The notes below the pieces were generated by a model. That model saw only the letters and a program-made list of their open reading frames with translations. It had not been told where the DNA came from and searched no databases. Source: Alkalicoccobacillus murimartini (GTDB lineage: Bacteria > Bacillota > Bacilli > Bacillales > Bacillaceae_D). Taken from it: 64,000 nucleotides of DNA. Positions 33,492 through 42,632 of this stretch are shown in pieces. Positions within the stretch are counted from its first letter, which is position 1. Each line of letters starts with the position of its first letter. Both the position numbers and the translations under genes were made by a program. Where the stretch lies: NCBI RefSeq assembly GCF_030813245.1, contig NZ_JAUSUA010000001.1:868001-932000 (forward strand), given 5' to 3'.

Positions 33492-34715
33492 CTAATCTTT
33501 GTAAGGGTCAAACTCATTGGCACCTGCCATACAAACACCAATTGGGCGAAGAACATGTTTGATATCAAGTGTTTCATTGTGTGCCTTTAGCACGGTTTTA
33601 AGTTTCTTATACACAAATGGACTTTCGTCTGTTCCACCGCCACGAAGTTCCACTCCGTAAGACTTTAAAGCGTCATTCATTCGCGTAGGTGAAATCTCTC
33701 CACCTTTTCGTTGCTTTGTTTTCCAGTTCATTTTTCCCGCAGCCTGTGTTCGGCTCATGGTTCGGCCAGCTCCATGGACAGTGCTATAGAAGGCTGCCTT
33801 ATTTTCCTCTGTTTCTTTTCCTTGAACAATGACTGACTCATCACCCATGCTTCCACCAATGAAACCCCACTGCCCTGGAGCGTTTGGAGTGGCACCTTTT
33901 CGTACAACAACGACGTCTTTACCATGATGTGTTTCCTTCCAGGCGAAGTTGTGGTGGTTGTGAACAGAAAATGTAACATCAGCTTTTAAGATATCAAGGA
34001 CTTTATCAATCACATAATCACGCCCTGCATACGCGTACTGGCCTGCTAATGTCATCGCCTTAAAATACATGTCTCCTACATCTGAATCAAGCTCAAATAA
34101 CGTCGGCACATCTTCCATTTTTTCGCCACCGACCTTATCATGAAAGGCTTTGCCTTTCGCTAGATTTAGAAAACCACTTGCTGTTTTATGTCCAAATCCT
34201 CGACTACCAAAATGATTTGCAATCCAAATTTGATTTGTTACTTCTTCCACAAACAAATCAACAAAGTGATTGCCACTACCTACAGTACCCAGTTGCCTTT
34301 GAGCTAGCTGCTTAAATGTCTCTCTTGTTGTACCATCAATCTCATCAAACACGTGCCAAGCTGGATCATCAAATAGTTCGTGATCCACCAATTCTTGATT
34401 CTGTCTCCCGATGCCAAACGAGATCGTTCGCGCGATCTCATCCATGATTTTAGGAAGCTTCCGTTTAATATCTTTTAATGTTAAATCTGTCCGAACCGCT
34501 TTGTTTCCACAGCCAATGTCATAACCAACTCCAGAAGGAGAGATCTGACCATCATACACCATCACTCCACCTACTGGCTGACTATAGCCTTTATGATGGT
34601 CTGCCATTAATAAGCTTTGAACCACACGACCATGACTTGCACACGTCACAGCCTGATCCACCGCACTATCAAGTGGACTTCCCCACACTCGCACAGAACG
34701 AATGTCTTGATACAT
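33492..34715 (-). CDS. rtcB: RNA-splicing ligase RtcB
   Basis: 407 residues. GTP- and Mn-dependent ligase joining 2',3'-cyclic phosphate (or 3'-phosphate) and 5'-OH RNA ends. Seen: MADHHKGYSQPVGGV, GYDIGCGNKAVR with the metal Cys, GTVGSGNHFVDL, VHNHHNFAW, and STVHGAGRTMSRTQAAGKM containing the histidine guanylated in catalysis. The C-terminus RPIGVCMAG is also typical. No archease or RtcA gene is next to it. In bacteria it repairs tRNA or rRNA broken by toxins or stress. Confidence 0.92.
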   Translation of the reverse strand: MYQDIRSVRVWGSPLDSAVDQAVTCASHGRVVQSLLMADHHKGYSQPVGGVMVYDGQISPSGVGYDIGCGNKAVRTDLTLKDIKRKLPKIMDEIARTISFGIGRQNQELVDHELFDDPAWHVFDEIDGTTRETFKQLAQRQLGTVGSGNHFVDLFVEEVTNQIWIANHFGSRGFGHKTASGFLNLAKGKAFHDKVGGEKMEDVPTLFELDSDVGDMYFKAMTLAGQYAYAGRDYVIDKVLDILKADVTFSVHNHHNFAWKETHHGKDVVVVRKGATPNAPGQWGFIGGSMGDESVIVQGKETEENKAAFYSTVHGAGRTMSRTQAAGKMNWKTKQRKGGEISPTRMNDALKSYGVELRGGGTDESPFVYKKLKTVLKAHNETLDIKHVLRPIGVCMAGANEFDPYKD

Positions 34716-34903
34716 CCAATCACCTCAAACAATTTGTTTTTAAAGATCATACCATAAAATAACATTAATTAAAGCTACTATTTCTCATTGCTTCTCCCAA
34801 CTATTGTGCAGGATCGAGCAAGGACAAAAACATTGCTATGATGACTAAGACAATTACTCTATTACGATCAACAAAATAGATCAATAATAGTTTCTAAAGC
34901 AAC

Positions 34904-34950
34904 CGCTCCATCAGAACCCTTCGCTTTCCGCGGGAGTCTCAGGATTCTGA
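34904..34950. repeat. Decayed copy of the CGCTCCAGGAGAAACC-type repeat
   Basis: ACCGCTCCATCAGAACCCTT and CGCTTTCCGCGGGAGTCTCAG recall the repeat at 18943 but with many changes (CAT-CAG for CAGGAG). The 625 bases from 34716 to 35340 hold this, the palindromic repeat at 35074 and the queF terminator, but no convincing gene. Confidence 0.4.
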
Positions 34951-35073
34951 TTACGCTAGTATGAGTTATTCTAATTGATACGTGTTACAAACTTCACGAA
35001 TACTTAATCTAACTCTTTATACGCTTTAGAAATCTTGCGAATTTGAGGTTTAAATAAATACATACAGAGTAAT

Positions 35074-35197
35074 AAGCGGACGAAATTGGAGGGCCGACAC
35101 CTGCGGGAAGTACAGACAGGGTGAAATGAACTGGCAAAGCCAGTTTAGTTCAGCGTCTGCCCGCGGTAAGCGTGCCCCCAATTTCGGGAGCGGAATC
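35074..35197. repeat. Dispersed palindromic repeat, copy 2 (uninterrupted)
   Basis: Begins AAGCGGACGAAATTGGAGGG and ends CCCCCAATTTCGGGAGCGGA. The arms CGAAATTGG and CCAATTTCG are exact inverted copies; inner parts also pair (CCTGCGGG with CCCGCGG; GAACTGGC with GCCAGTT). It could fold as one long hairpin. The ends match copy 1 (18861-19258), with paired differences in the arms. Confidence 0.8.
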
Positions 35198-35272
35198 GAA
35201 GAGACTAACTTACAGCACGCTGGACATTGTACTGATTCATTAATCTTACTACTTATTTCATACCAAACAAAA

Positions 35273-35311
35273 AATCCGACCACTGGCATCGTACCTTCCA
35301 GTGGTCGGATT
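35273..35311 (-). terminator. Terminator of the queCDEF operon
   Basis: AATCCGACCACTGG (35273-35286) and CCAGTGGTCGGATT (35298-35311) form a perfect 14-base stem; TTTTGTTTGG follows on the minus strand. It lies 30 bases after the queF stop. Confidence 0.93.
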
Positions 35312-35340
35312 AAACTTTATCTTAAATACGTACATGCTAA

Positions 35341-35838
35341 CTAGCGATTATCAATCTTCTCCGGATATAGATCGTGGTTCATCAATCGATGATCTGCAAT
35401 CTGCTCAAACTTCGTGCCTGTTTTTCCGTAGTTGCAGTATGGATCAATGCTGATGCCGCCACGTGGAGTGAACTTGCCCCATACTTCAATGTAACGAGGG
35501 TCCATAAGCTCAATTAAATCGTTCATAATCTTGTTCATGCAGTCTTCGTGAAAATCTCCATGATTTCTAAAGCTGAATAAATAGAGCTTTAACGACTTAC
35601 TTTCAACCATTTTCACATCAGGAATGTAACTGATATAGATGGCCGCAAAGTCTGGTTGCCCTGTAATTGGGCACAGTGACGTAAATTCCGGACAATTAAA
35701 TTTTACAAAATAGTCCCGGTTTGGATGTTGGTTCTCGAATACTTCTAAAATGCCTGGGTTATATTCAACCTCGTATTTTGTTCCTTGGTTACCGAGTAGC
35801 GTTACTCCCTCAAGCTCGTCCTTCTGTCTTCCACTCAT
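35341..35838 (-). CDS. queF: NADPH-dependent preQ0 reductase QueF
   Basis: 165 residues of the unimodular T-fold type. Catalytic Cys56 in [13 protein letters not shown] and the family motif [20 protein letters not shown] are present. It reduces the nitrile of preQ0 to the amine of preQ1, the precursor inserted in tRNA on the way to queuosine. Last gene of queC-queD-queE-queF, 12 bases after queE. GGAGAG precedes the ATG. Confidence 0.95.
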   Translation of the reverse strand: MSGRQKDELEGVTLLGNQGTKYEVEYNPGILEVFENQHPNRDYFVKFNCPEFTSLCPITGQPDFAAIYISYIPDVKMVESKSLKLYLFSFRNHGDFHEDCMNKIMNDLIELMDPRYIEVWGKFTPRGGISIDPYCNYGKTGTKFEQIADHRLMNHDLYPEKIDNR

Positions 35839-35850
35839 TATGCTCTCTCC

Positions 35851-36561
35851 TTAGACACCACGTTTATTACCCCAAACCAATGTGTGAAGTTGCGGCAATA
35901 CTCGGGCCTTGTTCATTGTTTTTGAAGCAACGGCCTTATCAATCAGCCATTCGTACTTCTCTAATAGATCAGAAACCAGTGCTTGATCATTCGTTGTTGT
36001 CGCATCCTCATTTCCAACCTGTAAATAAAACGGAAATTCTGGATAGCGTGAATGAATGTCTTCTGCATAAGCAAAATCCACATCATCAAATACAACAACC
36101 TTTAAGCTCGTTTGTTCTTTTGAAAGTCGCTCATAGAACACATCTAGTTTTGCAAAGTCAGTTGTCATACCTGAACTAGGTGGCTTAGGTGAAATGGTTA
36201 CATCCGTTATGTCTGTTAACCAATCCTTCCAAAAGGTCCCTTGTGTTTCTACAGCTGTTTCAATCCCTAAAAACGAAAGCTGATCTACTAACTCGCCTAT
36301 CCCCTTATGCAAAGCAGGGTTTCCACCTGAAATCGTCACATGAGAAAATTGATCGCCACCTATTTTTTGCAGGTCAGACACAATCTCTTCAGCTGTCATC
36401 GATGTGCTTGAACCCGTCCCATCCCATGTAAAGCTTGAGTCGCACCAAGAGCATTTATAATCACAGCCACCCGTGCGGACAAACATTGTTTTTTTGCCGA
36501 TGACCATGCCTTCTCCTTGAATTGTTGGACCGAATATCTCCATTACAGGGATCTTGCTCAT
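35851..36561 (-). CDS. queE: 7-carboxy-7-deazaguanine synthase QueE
   Basis: 236 residues, a small radical-SAM enzyme. The 4Fe-4S ligands are Cys33, Cys37, Cys40 in CDYKCSWC, and TISGGNPALHK is the SAM-binding GGxP-like element. It contracts CPH4 to 7-carboxy-7-deazaguanine using SAM and Mg. The ATG overlaps the stop of queD (ATGA). Confidence 0.95.
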   Translation of the reverse strand: MSKIPVMEIFGPTIQGEGMVIGKKTMFVRTGGCDYKCSWCDSSFTWDGTGSSTSMTAEEIVSDLQKIGGDQFSHVTISGGNPALHKGIGELVDQLSFLGIETAVETQGTFWKDWLTDITDVTISPKPPSSGMTTDFAKLDVFYERLSKEQTSLKVVVFDDVDFAYAEDIHSRYPEFPFYLQVGNEDATTTNDQALVSDLLEKYEWLIDKAVASKTMNKARVLPQLHTLVWGNKRGV

Positions 36562-36983
36562 GTGCTTTCACCTGGCTTTGGACGGTACACGACATAGCTT
36601 GTTGGTGTTTCGCGAACAAGCACCTGCAAACAAACGGGTTTATTATCCATTGAGTCCAACTCAGCCTGAACAGCTAGTCCAATTTGACGAGCGACCTCTT
36701 CTGTAGTTGGGGGACGACTGGCAAACTCTTGATGATCATTTAATAAGGTGTGATCGTAGCGTTTGTGAACGATGGTTTTGAGTCTTTTAAAGTCAACTAA
36801 AAAACCAAGCTCATCCAGCTCGTCTCCGGCAATTGTCAGGTTAATAAAATACGTATGACCGTGCATATTCCGACAATCTCCAGCTCGTTCATCATCAATG
36901 TAATGAGCAGCAGCCAGATGCATATCTTTATTTAGTTCAAAAGTATAGGAATGTGAAACCTGTGGGTAAAACTGCTGAAGCAT
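36558..36983 (-). CDS. queD: 6-carboxytetrahydropterin synthase QueD
   Basis: 141 residues from ATG 36983 (AAGGAGG 11 bases upstream); the longer frame starts in queC. PTPS fold with zinc ligands in LAAAHYID and MHGHTYFINL and the catalytic Cys in DCRNMHGH. Converts dihydroneopterin triphosphate to CPH4. Starts 5 bases after the queC stop. Confidence 0.93.
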   Translation of the reverse strand: MLQQFYPQVSHSYTFELNKDMHLAAAHYIDDERAGDCRNMHGHTYFINLTIAGDELDELGFLVDFKRLKTIVHKRYDHTLLNDHQEFASRPPTTEEVARQIGLAVQAELDSMDNKPVCLQVLVRETPTSYVVYRPKPGEST

Positions 36984-36988
36984 TATGC

Positions 36989-37648
36989 TTACGCCTCCTT
37001 CCGACGAAGATAAGCATCTAAGCCATTTCTTCTTAGGATACAAGAAGGACATTCGCCACAGCCGCCACCACGAATTCCGTGATAACAGGTTAATGTTTTT
37101 TCTTGAACAAAGGAAAGCGCGTCTAGTTGATCAGCCAACTCCCACGTTTGCTCTTTGTTTAACCACATAAGTGGTGTATGAATAACAAATTGTTCATCCA
37201 TAGCTAGATTTAATGTCACATTCAACGACTTAATAAACACATCACGACAATCTGGGTATCCGCTAAAGTCCGTCTCGCATACACCCGTGATTAGGTGACG
37301 AGCTCCCATTTCACGTGCATAAACAGCAGCAAATGAAAGAAATAGATGGTTACGTCCGGCTACGAATGTAGATGGCAGTTCCCCTTCTTCTCCAACACCC
37401 ACTTCAATGTCAGAGCGAGTTAACGCGTTCGCGGATAATTGATTAATTAAGCTCATATCAAGTACATGAAAGGATACACCAAGTTCTGCGGCTATCTCTC
37501 GTGCACATTCAATTTCCTCAGAATGACGCTGACCATAATCAAAGGTCACTGTATGGACCTCTTTAAATTCTTTTAATGCCCAAAATAAACAAGTTGTACT
37601 ATCTTGTCCGCCGCTAAATACAACTACGGCCTTTTCTTCTTTTATCAT
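36989..37648 (-). CDS. queC: 7-cyano-7-deazaguanine synthase QueC
   Basis: 219 residues from ATG 37648 (AAAGGAG upstream); the longer frame runs into the riboswitch. PP-loop SGGQDS at 12-17 and a C-terminal zinc site of four cysteines ([16 protein letters not shown]). It turns carboxy-deazaguanine into preQ0 with ATP and ammonia. First gene of the operon, directly behind a preQ1-I riboswitch. Confidence 0.95.
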   Translation of the reverse strand: MIKEEKAVVVFSGGQDSTTCLFWALKEFKEVHTVTFDYGQRHSEEIECAREIAAELGVSFHVLDMSLINQLSANALTRSDIEVGVGEEGELPSTFVAGRNHLFLSFAAVYAREMGARHLITGVCETDFSGYPDCRDVFIKSLNVTLNLAMDEQFVIHTPLMWLNKEQTWELADQLDALSFVQEKTLTCYHGIRGGGCGECPSCILRRNGLDAYLRRKEA

Positions 37649-37695
37649 GCACTCATTTCTCCTTTGCTTAAGGGAAAAGAGCATTCGTAACCCCA

Positions 37696-37777
37696 TACAC
37701 AGGAAAAAAACTGGCTCGGTTAAAGAACTGAACACAGTTTACCGTTAGTTTTTTATAGAGGGAGTTCGCGAACCTCT
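37696..37777 (-). promoter_or_regulatory. PreQ1-I riboswitch with expression platform
   Basis: Minus strand AGAGGTTC-GCGAA-CTCCCTCT-ATAAAAAACTAA (37777 to 37745) is the class I preQ1 aptamer: P1 stem AGAGG/CCTCT, C-rich loop and A-rich pseudoknot tail. Downstream CGGTAAACTG-TGTT-CAGTT..AACCG can form one hairpin, and AAACTG with CAGTTTTTTT (T run 37704-37710) another that excludes it, so premature termination on preQ1 binding is likely. Confidence 0.92.
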
Positions 37778-37928
37778 TATGCCTATGAAGATGGCATCCT
37801 TTATCTTTTTTATTCATCCAATAGTGTACCATAACGTACGGCGATCAGCTATTCTTTTCACTTTGCGTAAAACTTGGTAATATAGGAGAGAATATAAATT
37901 CAGTTTGCCCAAAATGAGGAGGCTTTTT

Positions 37929-39158
37929 ATGTCTTTTGTAAATCAAGTAGAAAAATATGCAGAACTTGCTGTTAAAGTTGGCGTGAACATTCAGCCAGGT
38001 CAAACCCTAGTGGTTCGTACCCCATTATTTGCAGCAGATTTTGTTCGAATTGTTGCCAAGAAAGCATATGAAGCTGGAGCTGGTCATGTTGAGGTTGAAT
38101 GGTCTGATGAAGAGATCGCTAAGCTCAAATATAAGCTAGCACCGGATGAATCCTTCCATACATACCCCGAGTGGCGTGCAAAAGGATTAGAAGAAGAAGC
38201 TGAGAAAGGTTCTGCTTTCCTTAGCATTACAGGTACAGACCCAGACCTACTTAAAGGCGTAGATCCTGAGCGTATTGCGAATGCCAATAAAGCAGCTGGT
38301 GCAGCACTTAATGGTTTCAGAAACTATATTACATCTGATAAGGTCAGCTGGTCCATTGTTGCTGTACCATCAGTTGGTTGGGCGGAGACTGTTTTCCCTG
38401 AAGAAAAAGGCGAAGCAGCAGTTGAAAAGCTATGGAATGCTATTTTTGCTGCCACACGTATCGATCAAGCTGATCCTGTAGCCGCATGGAAAGATCATCT
38501 CGCAACTCTCGATGAGAAAATGGAGATTTTAAATAAACATCATTTCCAAGCCCTTCATTACACAGCAGAAGGTACAGACTTAACGATTGAGTTACCAGAA
38601 ACACATCTTTGGGTATCAGGTGGAAGCATTAGTAAGGGTGGCGTTGATTTCGTCGCAAATATGCCTACAGAGGAAGTCTTTACGGCGGCGAAGAAAACAG
38701 GAGTAAACGGACATGTAACAAGTACAAAGCCACTTAGTTATGGCGGATCTCTGATTGAAGATTTCAAGTTAACCTTTAAAGATGGAAAAATTATTGAAGC
38801 ATCCGCAAAAAAAGGCCAAGAAACGTTAGATCGCTTACTTGAAAATGACGAGAACTCTCGTTACATTGGTGAAGTTGCCCTCGTGCCTCATAAGTCACCT
38901 ATTTCGGATACAAATATTATTTTCTTCAATACGCTTTTTGATGAAAATGCGTCAAATCATTTAGCGATTGGTAGTGCTTACGCCTTTAATATTGAAGGTG
39001 GTAAAGAAATGTCCAATGAAGAGCTTGAGAAAAATGGTATTAACACAAGCCAAACTCACGTTGACTTCATGGTTGGATCAGCCACTATGGATATCGATGG
39101 AATTCAAGAAGATGGTAGCCGTGTGCCTGTGTTCCGTAACGGAAACTGGGCTATCTAA
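37929..39158 (+). CDS. Aminopeptidase, M29 family (AmpS/T type)
   Basis: 409 residues from ATG 37929 (GAGGAGG upstream). Dimeric metallo-aminopeptidase; NQVEKYAELAVKVGVNIQPG at the start, TAEGTDLTIELPE, FVANMPTEEVFTA and the metal ligands in IGEVALVPHKSPI and HVDFMVGSATMDIDG are those of the family (AmpS, AmpII, PepS). It removes N-terminal residues from peptides in the cytoplasm. Single gene with its own terminator. Confidence 0.92.
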   Translation: MSFVNQVEKYAELAVKVGVNIQPGQTLVVRTPLFAADFVRIVAKKAYEAGAGHVEVEWSDEEIAKLKYKLAPDESFHTYPEWRAKGLEEEAEKGSAFLSITGTDPDLLKGVDPERIANANKAAGAALNGFRNYITSDKVSWSIVAVPSVGWAETVFPEEKGEAAVEKLWNAIFAATRIDQADPVAAWKDHLATLDEKMEILNKHHFQALHYTAEGTDLTIELPETHLWVSGGSISKGGVDFVANMPTEEVFTAAKKTGVNGHVTSTKPLSYGGSLIEDFKLTFKDGKIIEASAKKGQETLDRLLENDENSRYIGEVALVPHKSPISDTNIIFFNTLFDENASNHLAIGSAYAFNIEGGKEMSNEELEKNGINTSQTHVDFMVGSATMDIDGIQEDGSRVPVFRNGNWAI

Positions 39159-39165
39159 ACAAAAT

Positions 39166-39199
39166 AAAAACAGCACCCGCCTAGGCAGGTGCTGTTTTT
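39166..39199. terminator. Bidirectional terminator
   Basis: AAAAACAGCACC and GGTGCTGTTTTT (perfect 12-base stem; the inner part can extend) between the aminopeptidase and symporter genes. Confidence 0.92.
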
Positions 39200-39207
39200 T
39201 TGTTGCG

Positions 39208-40560
39208 TTATGGTTCCAAACGCTCTCCACGTCTAAATTCCTGAAATTTTCTCGTTTCACTTACGACAACTCCAGATAAGAATAGGAGTCCAATTAAGTT
39301 AGGGATAGCCATTAGAGCATTAAAGATGTCGGCAATATTCCAGACAATCTCCAGGTGAGCGACTGCTCCAATAAAGACGACAATGACATAGATGGAACGG
39401 TAAATATACGCATTCCGATCTCCGAATAAGTAGCCAAAACACTTTTCCCCATAATACGACCAACCCAGAACGGTTGTGTACGCAAAGAAGATAATCCCAA
39501 TTGTAACGATTAAGCTTCCATAACCAGGAAGGAAAGATTCAAAGGCAGCGCCTGTTAAAACATCTTGATCCGCATCGCCTAATCCAAATTGCATGATACT
39601 CATCACAATCACAAGCCCTGTAATGGTACAAACTATCATCGTATCTAAAAATGTTCCAGTCATAGAAACGAGAGCCTGACGTCCTGGATAATCTGTTTTA
39701 GCTGCTGCTGCCGCAATAGGAGCAGAGCCAAGTCCAGCTTCGTTCGAGAACACCCCTCTCGCAACTCCATAACGGATTGCCGTACCAATGGCACCACCAG
39801 CTGCCGCTTCTCCACTAAATGCTGCTTTAAAAATCATAGCAAAGGCCTCTGGGACTAAAGTGAAGTTCATAACAATAATGATTAAACCACCCAGAAGATA
39901 AAAGATGGCCATAAACGGCACAATTACAGAAGCGAATTTCCCGATGCTTTTAATGCCGCCTAATAAAACAAGGCCGGTTAATACAGCTAACACAATCCCC
40001 GTCACCCAAGGAGTCACACCAAAGGTTGAGTTAAGTGCGCCAGCTACAGTGTTAACTTGAGTCATATTTCCAATCCCAAATGATGCAAGGAAGCCAAATA
40101 AAGCAAATAAGACGGCTAGCCATTTCCAACCTAATCCTTTTTCTATGTAATACATCGGGCCACCCGAAATCTCGCCCTTTTCGTTAACTACTCGATACTT
40201 CACGGCTAAAATGGCCTCTGCATATTTGGTCGCCATTCCAAAAAAAGCGGCAGCCCACATCCAGAATATTGCACCAATTCCACCTAATAAAACAGCTGAA
40301 GCAACACCCGCCATATTACCAATACCAAGAGTCGCGGCCATCGCTGTCATTAGCGATTGAAAGTGAGAGATGTCTCCCTCTTCATCTTTATTTTTATCTG
40401 ATTTTGTAAATACAAGCTTTAATGCATATGGAAGCTGGAAAATTTGTAGAAAACCTAATCTCACAGTTAGTAGAATACCTGTCCCAACGATTAATAATAA
40501 GGTAGCAGGACCCCAAACAATATCTCCAATGACACCAACTAATTGACTAAACCAGTCCAT
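39208..40560 (-). CDS. Sodium:alanine symporter (AGCS family)
   Basis: 450 residues, about ten membrane segments. Family landmarks: GPATLLLIVGTGILLTVRLGF at the start (first 20 only), ATLGIGNMAGVASAVLLGG, KYRVVNEKGEISGGPMYYIE, RGVFSNEAGLGSAPIAAAAA and the C-terminal NIADIFNALMAIPNLIGLL. Imports alanine or glycine with Na+. GAGAGGAG precedes the ATG. Confidence 0.92.
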   Translation of the reverse strand: MDWFSQLVGVIGDIVWGPATLLLIVGTGILLTVRLGFLQIFQLPYALKLVFTKSDKNKDEEGDISHFQSLMTAMAATLGIGNMAGVASAVLLGGIGAIFWMWAAAFFGMATKYAEAILAVKYRVVNEKGEISGGPMYYIEKGLGWKWLAVLFALFGFLASFGIGNMTQVNTVAGALNSTFGVTPWVTGIVLAVLTGLVLLGGIKSIGKFASVIVPFMAIFYLLGGLIIIVMNFTLVPEAFAMIFKAAFSGEAAAGGAIGTAIRYGVARGVFSNEAGLGSAPIAAAAAKTDYPGRQALVSMTGTFLDTMIVCTITGLVIVMSIMQFGLGDADQDVLTGAAFESFLPGYGSLIVTIGIIFFAYTTVLGWSYYGEKCFGYLFGDRNAYIYRSIYVIVVFIGAVAHLEIVWNIADIFNALMAIPNLIGLLFLSGVVVSETRKFQEFRRGERLEP

Positions 40561-40675
40561 CCAATTCTCCTCTCATCTCAACAACATCTTTATCTATAAG
40601 ATCTTAGTCTAATTATTTCCCACCCTCCAGTCAACATGTTTGTCATATAATTCGACAAGAACAATGAATATCCTC

Positions 40676-40710
40676 CAAAAAAAAAGAGAGATCCAAAAAG
40701 GATCCTCTCT
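40676..40710 (-). terminator. Terminator of the acylphosphatase gene
   Basis: Minus strand AGAGAGGATCC-TTTTT-GGATCTCTCT (one bulged G), followed by TTTTTTTTTGG. It overlaps the stop codon. Confidence 0.88.
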
Positions 40711-40984
40711 ACTGTGTAAAAACAAACTCTGCTTCAAATCGTAAATTCTCTACTAATTGAAGGTGAACTTGATCAACTCTAGCAAATCGATTTTTTGTTT
40801 TAAGTGCGTCAAAAAATGGTTCCATTTTATCCTCATCACCTTCTACTTCCACTTCAACCGTTCCATTATCAAGGTTACGAACCCAACCCACTAGTCCAAA
40901 CCGAGTCGCTTGTTCTTGAGTAAAATAACGAAATCCAACCCCTTGCACTTTACCTTCTATAATTAAATGATATCTATTTTTCAT
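40709..40984 (-). CDS. acyP: Acylphosphatase
   Basis: 91 residues from ATG 40984 (GGAGGAG upstream). Standard acylphosphatase: GKVQGVGFRYF with catalytic Arg19, and GWVRNLDNGTVEVEVEG with catalytic Asn37. Hydrolyses acyl phosphates such as 1,3-bisphosphoglycerate in the cytoplasm. It lies 61 bases after the subtilase gene, same strand. Confidence 0.93.
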   Translation of the reverse strand: MKNRYHLIIEGKVQGVGFRYFTQEQATRFGLVGWVRNLDNGTVEVEVEGDEDKMEPFFDALKTKNRFARVDQVHLQLVENLRFEAEFVFTQ

Positions 40985-41045
40985 GTAAACTCCTCCATAA
41001 TAAAGTCCTTTTTCTATGTTTGACCTCATTTTAGAGAAATTAAAC

Positions 41046-42380
41046 TTATTTTAAACTGATATCGTATAGTGATTTTGCTATATCTAGATGAACAGGACCT
41101 TGCGCTGATTCTTGATCTCTATCTGAACTAAGCGTTTCTTGCATTAGAAGTTTTTTAATCTCATTTGGTGATAATGTACGATCATTTTGTATTAATAGTG
41201 CCGCAGCCCCCGCACAAAGAGGGGTGGACATAGATGTGCCAGACATTTTTGTATAATGTTTTTTTATCCTGTTTGATTTTTGTGTCCGATCGACCATGGA
41301 TCCTGGTGAGCGTAAAGAGATACTATTGACCCCTGGTGCCAAAATATCAGGTTTGGCTTTTCCGTAGATGGTTGGACCTCTACTTGAAAATGCCGCTGTA
41401 TTTAAGAGGCCATCCGATTGGTGATCAGAGTCCAAAGCTCCAACTGTAATGATTTTATCGCTTACTCCAGGACTCGCTATGGTATACGCATCTGGACCAT
41501 CATTTCCAGCTGCTGTCACAACTGTGATCCCACTCATCCAGGCTTCTTCGACCATTCGAACAACAGGATCTTCTTGCTCATTCTTATACTTTAGTGCATG
41601 GGTTCCAAGAGACATCGAAATAATATCAATCGGACGATCTGGATGAATTTGATTATATTTGATACACCAGTCTACTCCCTGAATAATCGACTCAAGCGTC
41701 CCTGTCCCTGTTCGGTCTAGTACCTTCACACCAATAATTTCAGCCTCTATAGCAACACCTTTATAATCACCATTTGACATTGAACCATTTCCTGCCACAT
41801 TTCCTGCACAATGAGTTCCATGTCCATTATCATCGTACGCTTTGGTACGCTGGTTAATAAAATCAACGAAGTCCCGCACTCTTCCTTCTAAATCTTCATG
41901 AAGGTAAACTCCTGTATCGATAACAGCAACTGTCACACCTTTGCCTGTTAGACGTTCGTCATCAGTTGTTCTATTACTTTCAAACTTACTATTAATCCAA
42001 TGGTTGCTTAAAGCCTTAATCGTTCTATTTAAATAAACGCGTTTGATTTCATTGCAGTGAATGAGTATAAACTCTAATCGTTCTGGGGTAATACTTGCGC
42101 TACAACACGAAATGGCGGCAAATTTATTATTAACCCGACAATAGCGACTACCCTCTAGTAATTGTTCGACGACAAATGAGCTAAATATATTTGGTGTTTT
42201 TTTAAACTCAATAATAACTGAGAGTTTTCGCTTTTTTTTCATTCTTTTTTCAAGAAATTGATGGATAAAACAAGGTGTAAATCGAAATGGTTTGTATAAG
42301 CTTATTATGGCTTCTCGCAATGGTTTATCTAGTTTTTCCGAATGACTCCGAACCAATTTAACCATTGAATAATGAAACAT
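41046..42380 (-). CDS. aprX: Intracellular-type subtilisin-like protease (AprX)
   Basis: 444 residues from ATG 42380 (GGTGGGGG upstream), close to the 442 of B. subtilis AprX. No signal peptide. An N-terminal region of about 140 residues precedes the S8 domain, with the triad in VAVIDTGVYLHEDL (Asp), NGHGTHCAGNVAG (His) and MSGTSMSTPLCAG (Ser), and VVTAAGNDGPDAY for the oxyanion Asn. AprX is a late-stationary-phase cytoplasmic protease. The N-terminal region contains three close cysteines (RYCRVNNKFAAISCC). Confidence 0.88.
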   Translation of the reverse strand: MFHYSMVKLVRSHSEKLDKPLREAIISLYKPFRFTPCFIHQFLEKRMKKKRKLSVIIEFKKTPNIFSSFVVEQLLEGSRYCRVNNKFAAISCCSASITPERLEFILIHCNEIKRVYLNRTIKALSNHWINSKFESNRTTDDERLTGKGVTVAVIDTGVYLHEDLEGRVRDFVDFINQRTKAYDDNGHGTHCAGNVAGNGSMSNGDYKGVAIEAEIIGVKVLDRTGTGTLESIIQGVDWCIKYNQIHPDRPIDIISMSLGTHALKYKNEQEDPVVRMVEEAWMSGITVVTAAGNDGPDAYTIASPGVSDKIITVGALDSDHQSDGLLNTAAFSSRGPTIYGKAKPDILAPGVNSISLRSPGSMVDRTQKSNRIKKHYTKMSGTSMSTPLCAGAAALLIQNDRTLSPNEIKKLLMQETLSSDRDQESAQGPVHLDIAKSLYDISLK

Positions 42381-42632
42381 ATTTAACCCCCACCCTATTC
42401 GCCACACACTATACCTTATGATGATTCATAGTGACGGATAGGATCATTGTCCTAGTTTAAAGAATAAAAGGCAGACGTATAGAAAAGGATTAAAAGGAAA
42501 AATTTCTGAATGTAAGGGTTTTCAAATGAAGAGTTATGGGGTATACTAAAAATATCACAAAAAAGACACAACTTTGACACGTAATGTTCATATAATAATG
42601 CAAATGCAAAATTTCTGAGGAGATGAGCTAAA

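Noticed and set aside
34750-34905. 27-codon hydrophobic frame on the minus strand starting with TTG
   Set aside because: No ribosome binding site and it starts right at the decayed repeat; too little to support a gene.
35050-35344. Open frames of 72-79 codons on both strands
   Set aside because: They only cross the palindromic repeat and the queF terminator, with no ribosome binding sites.
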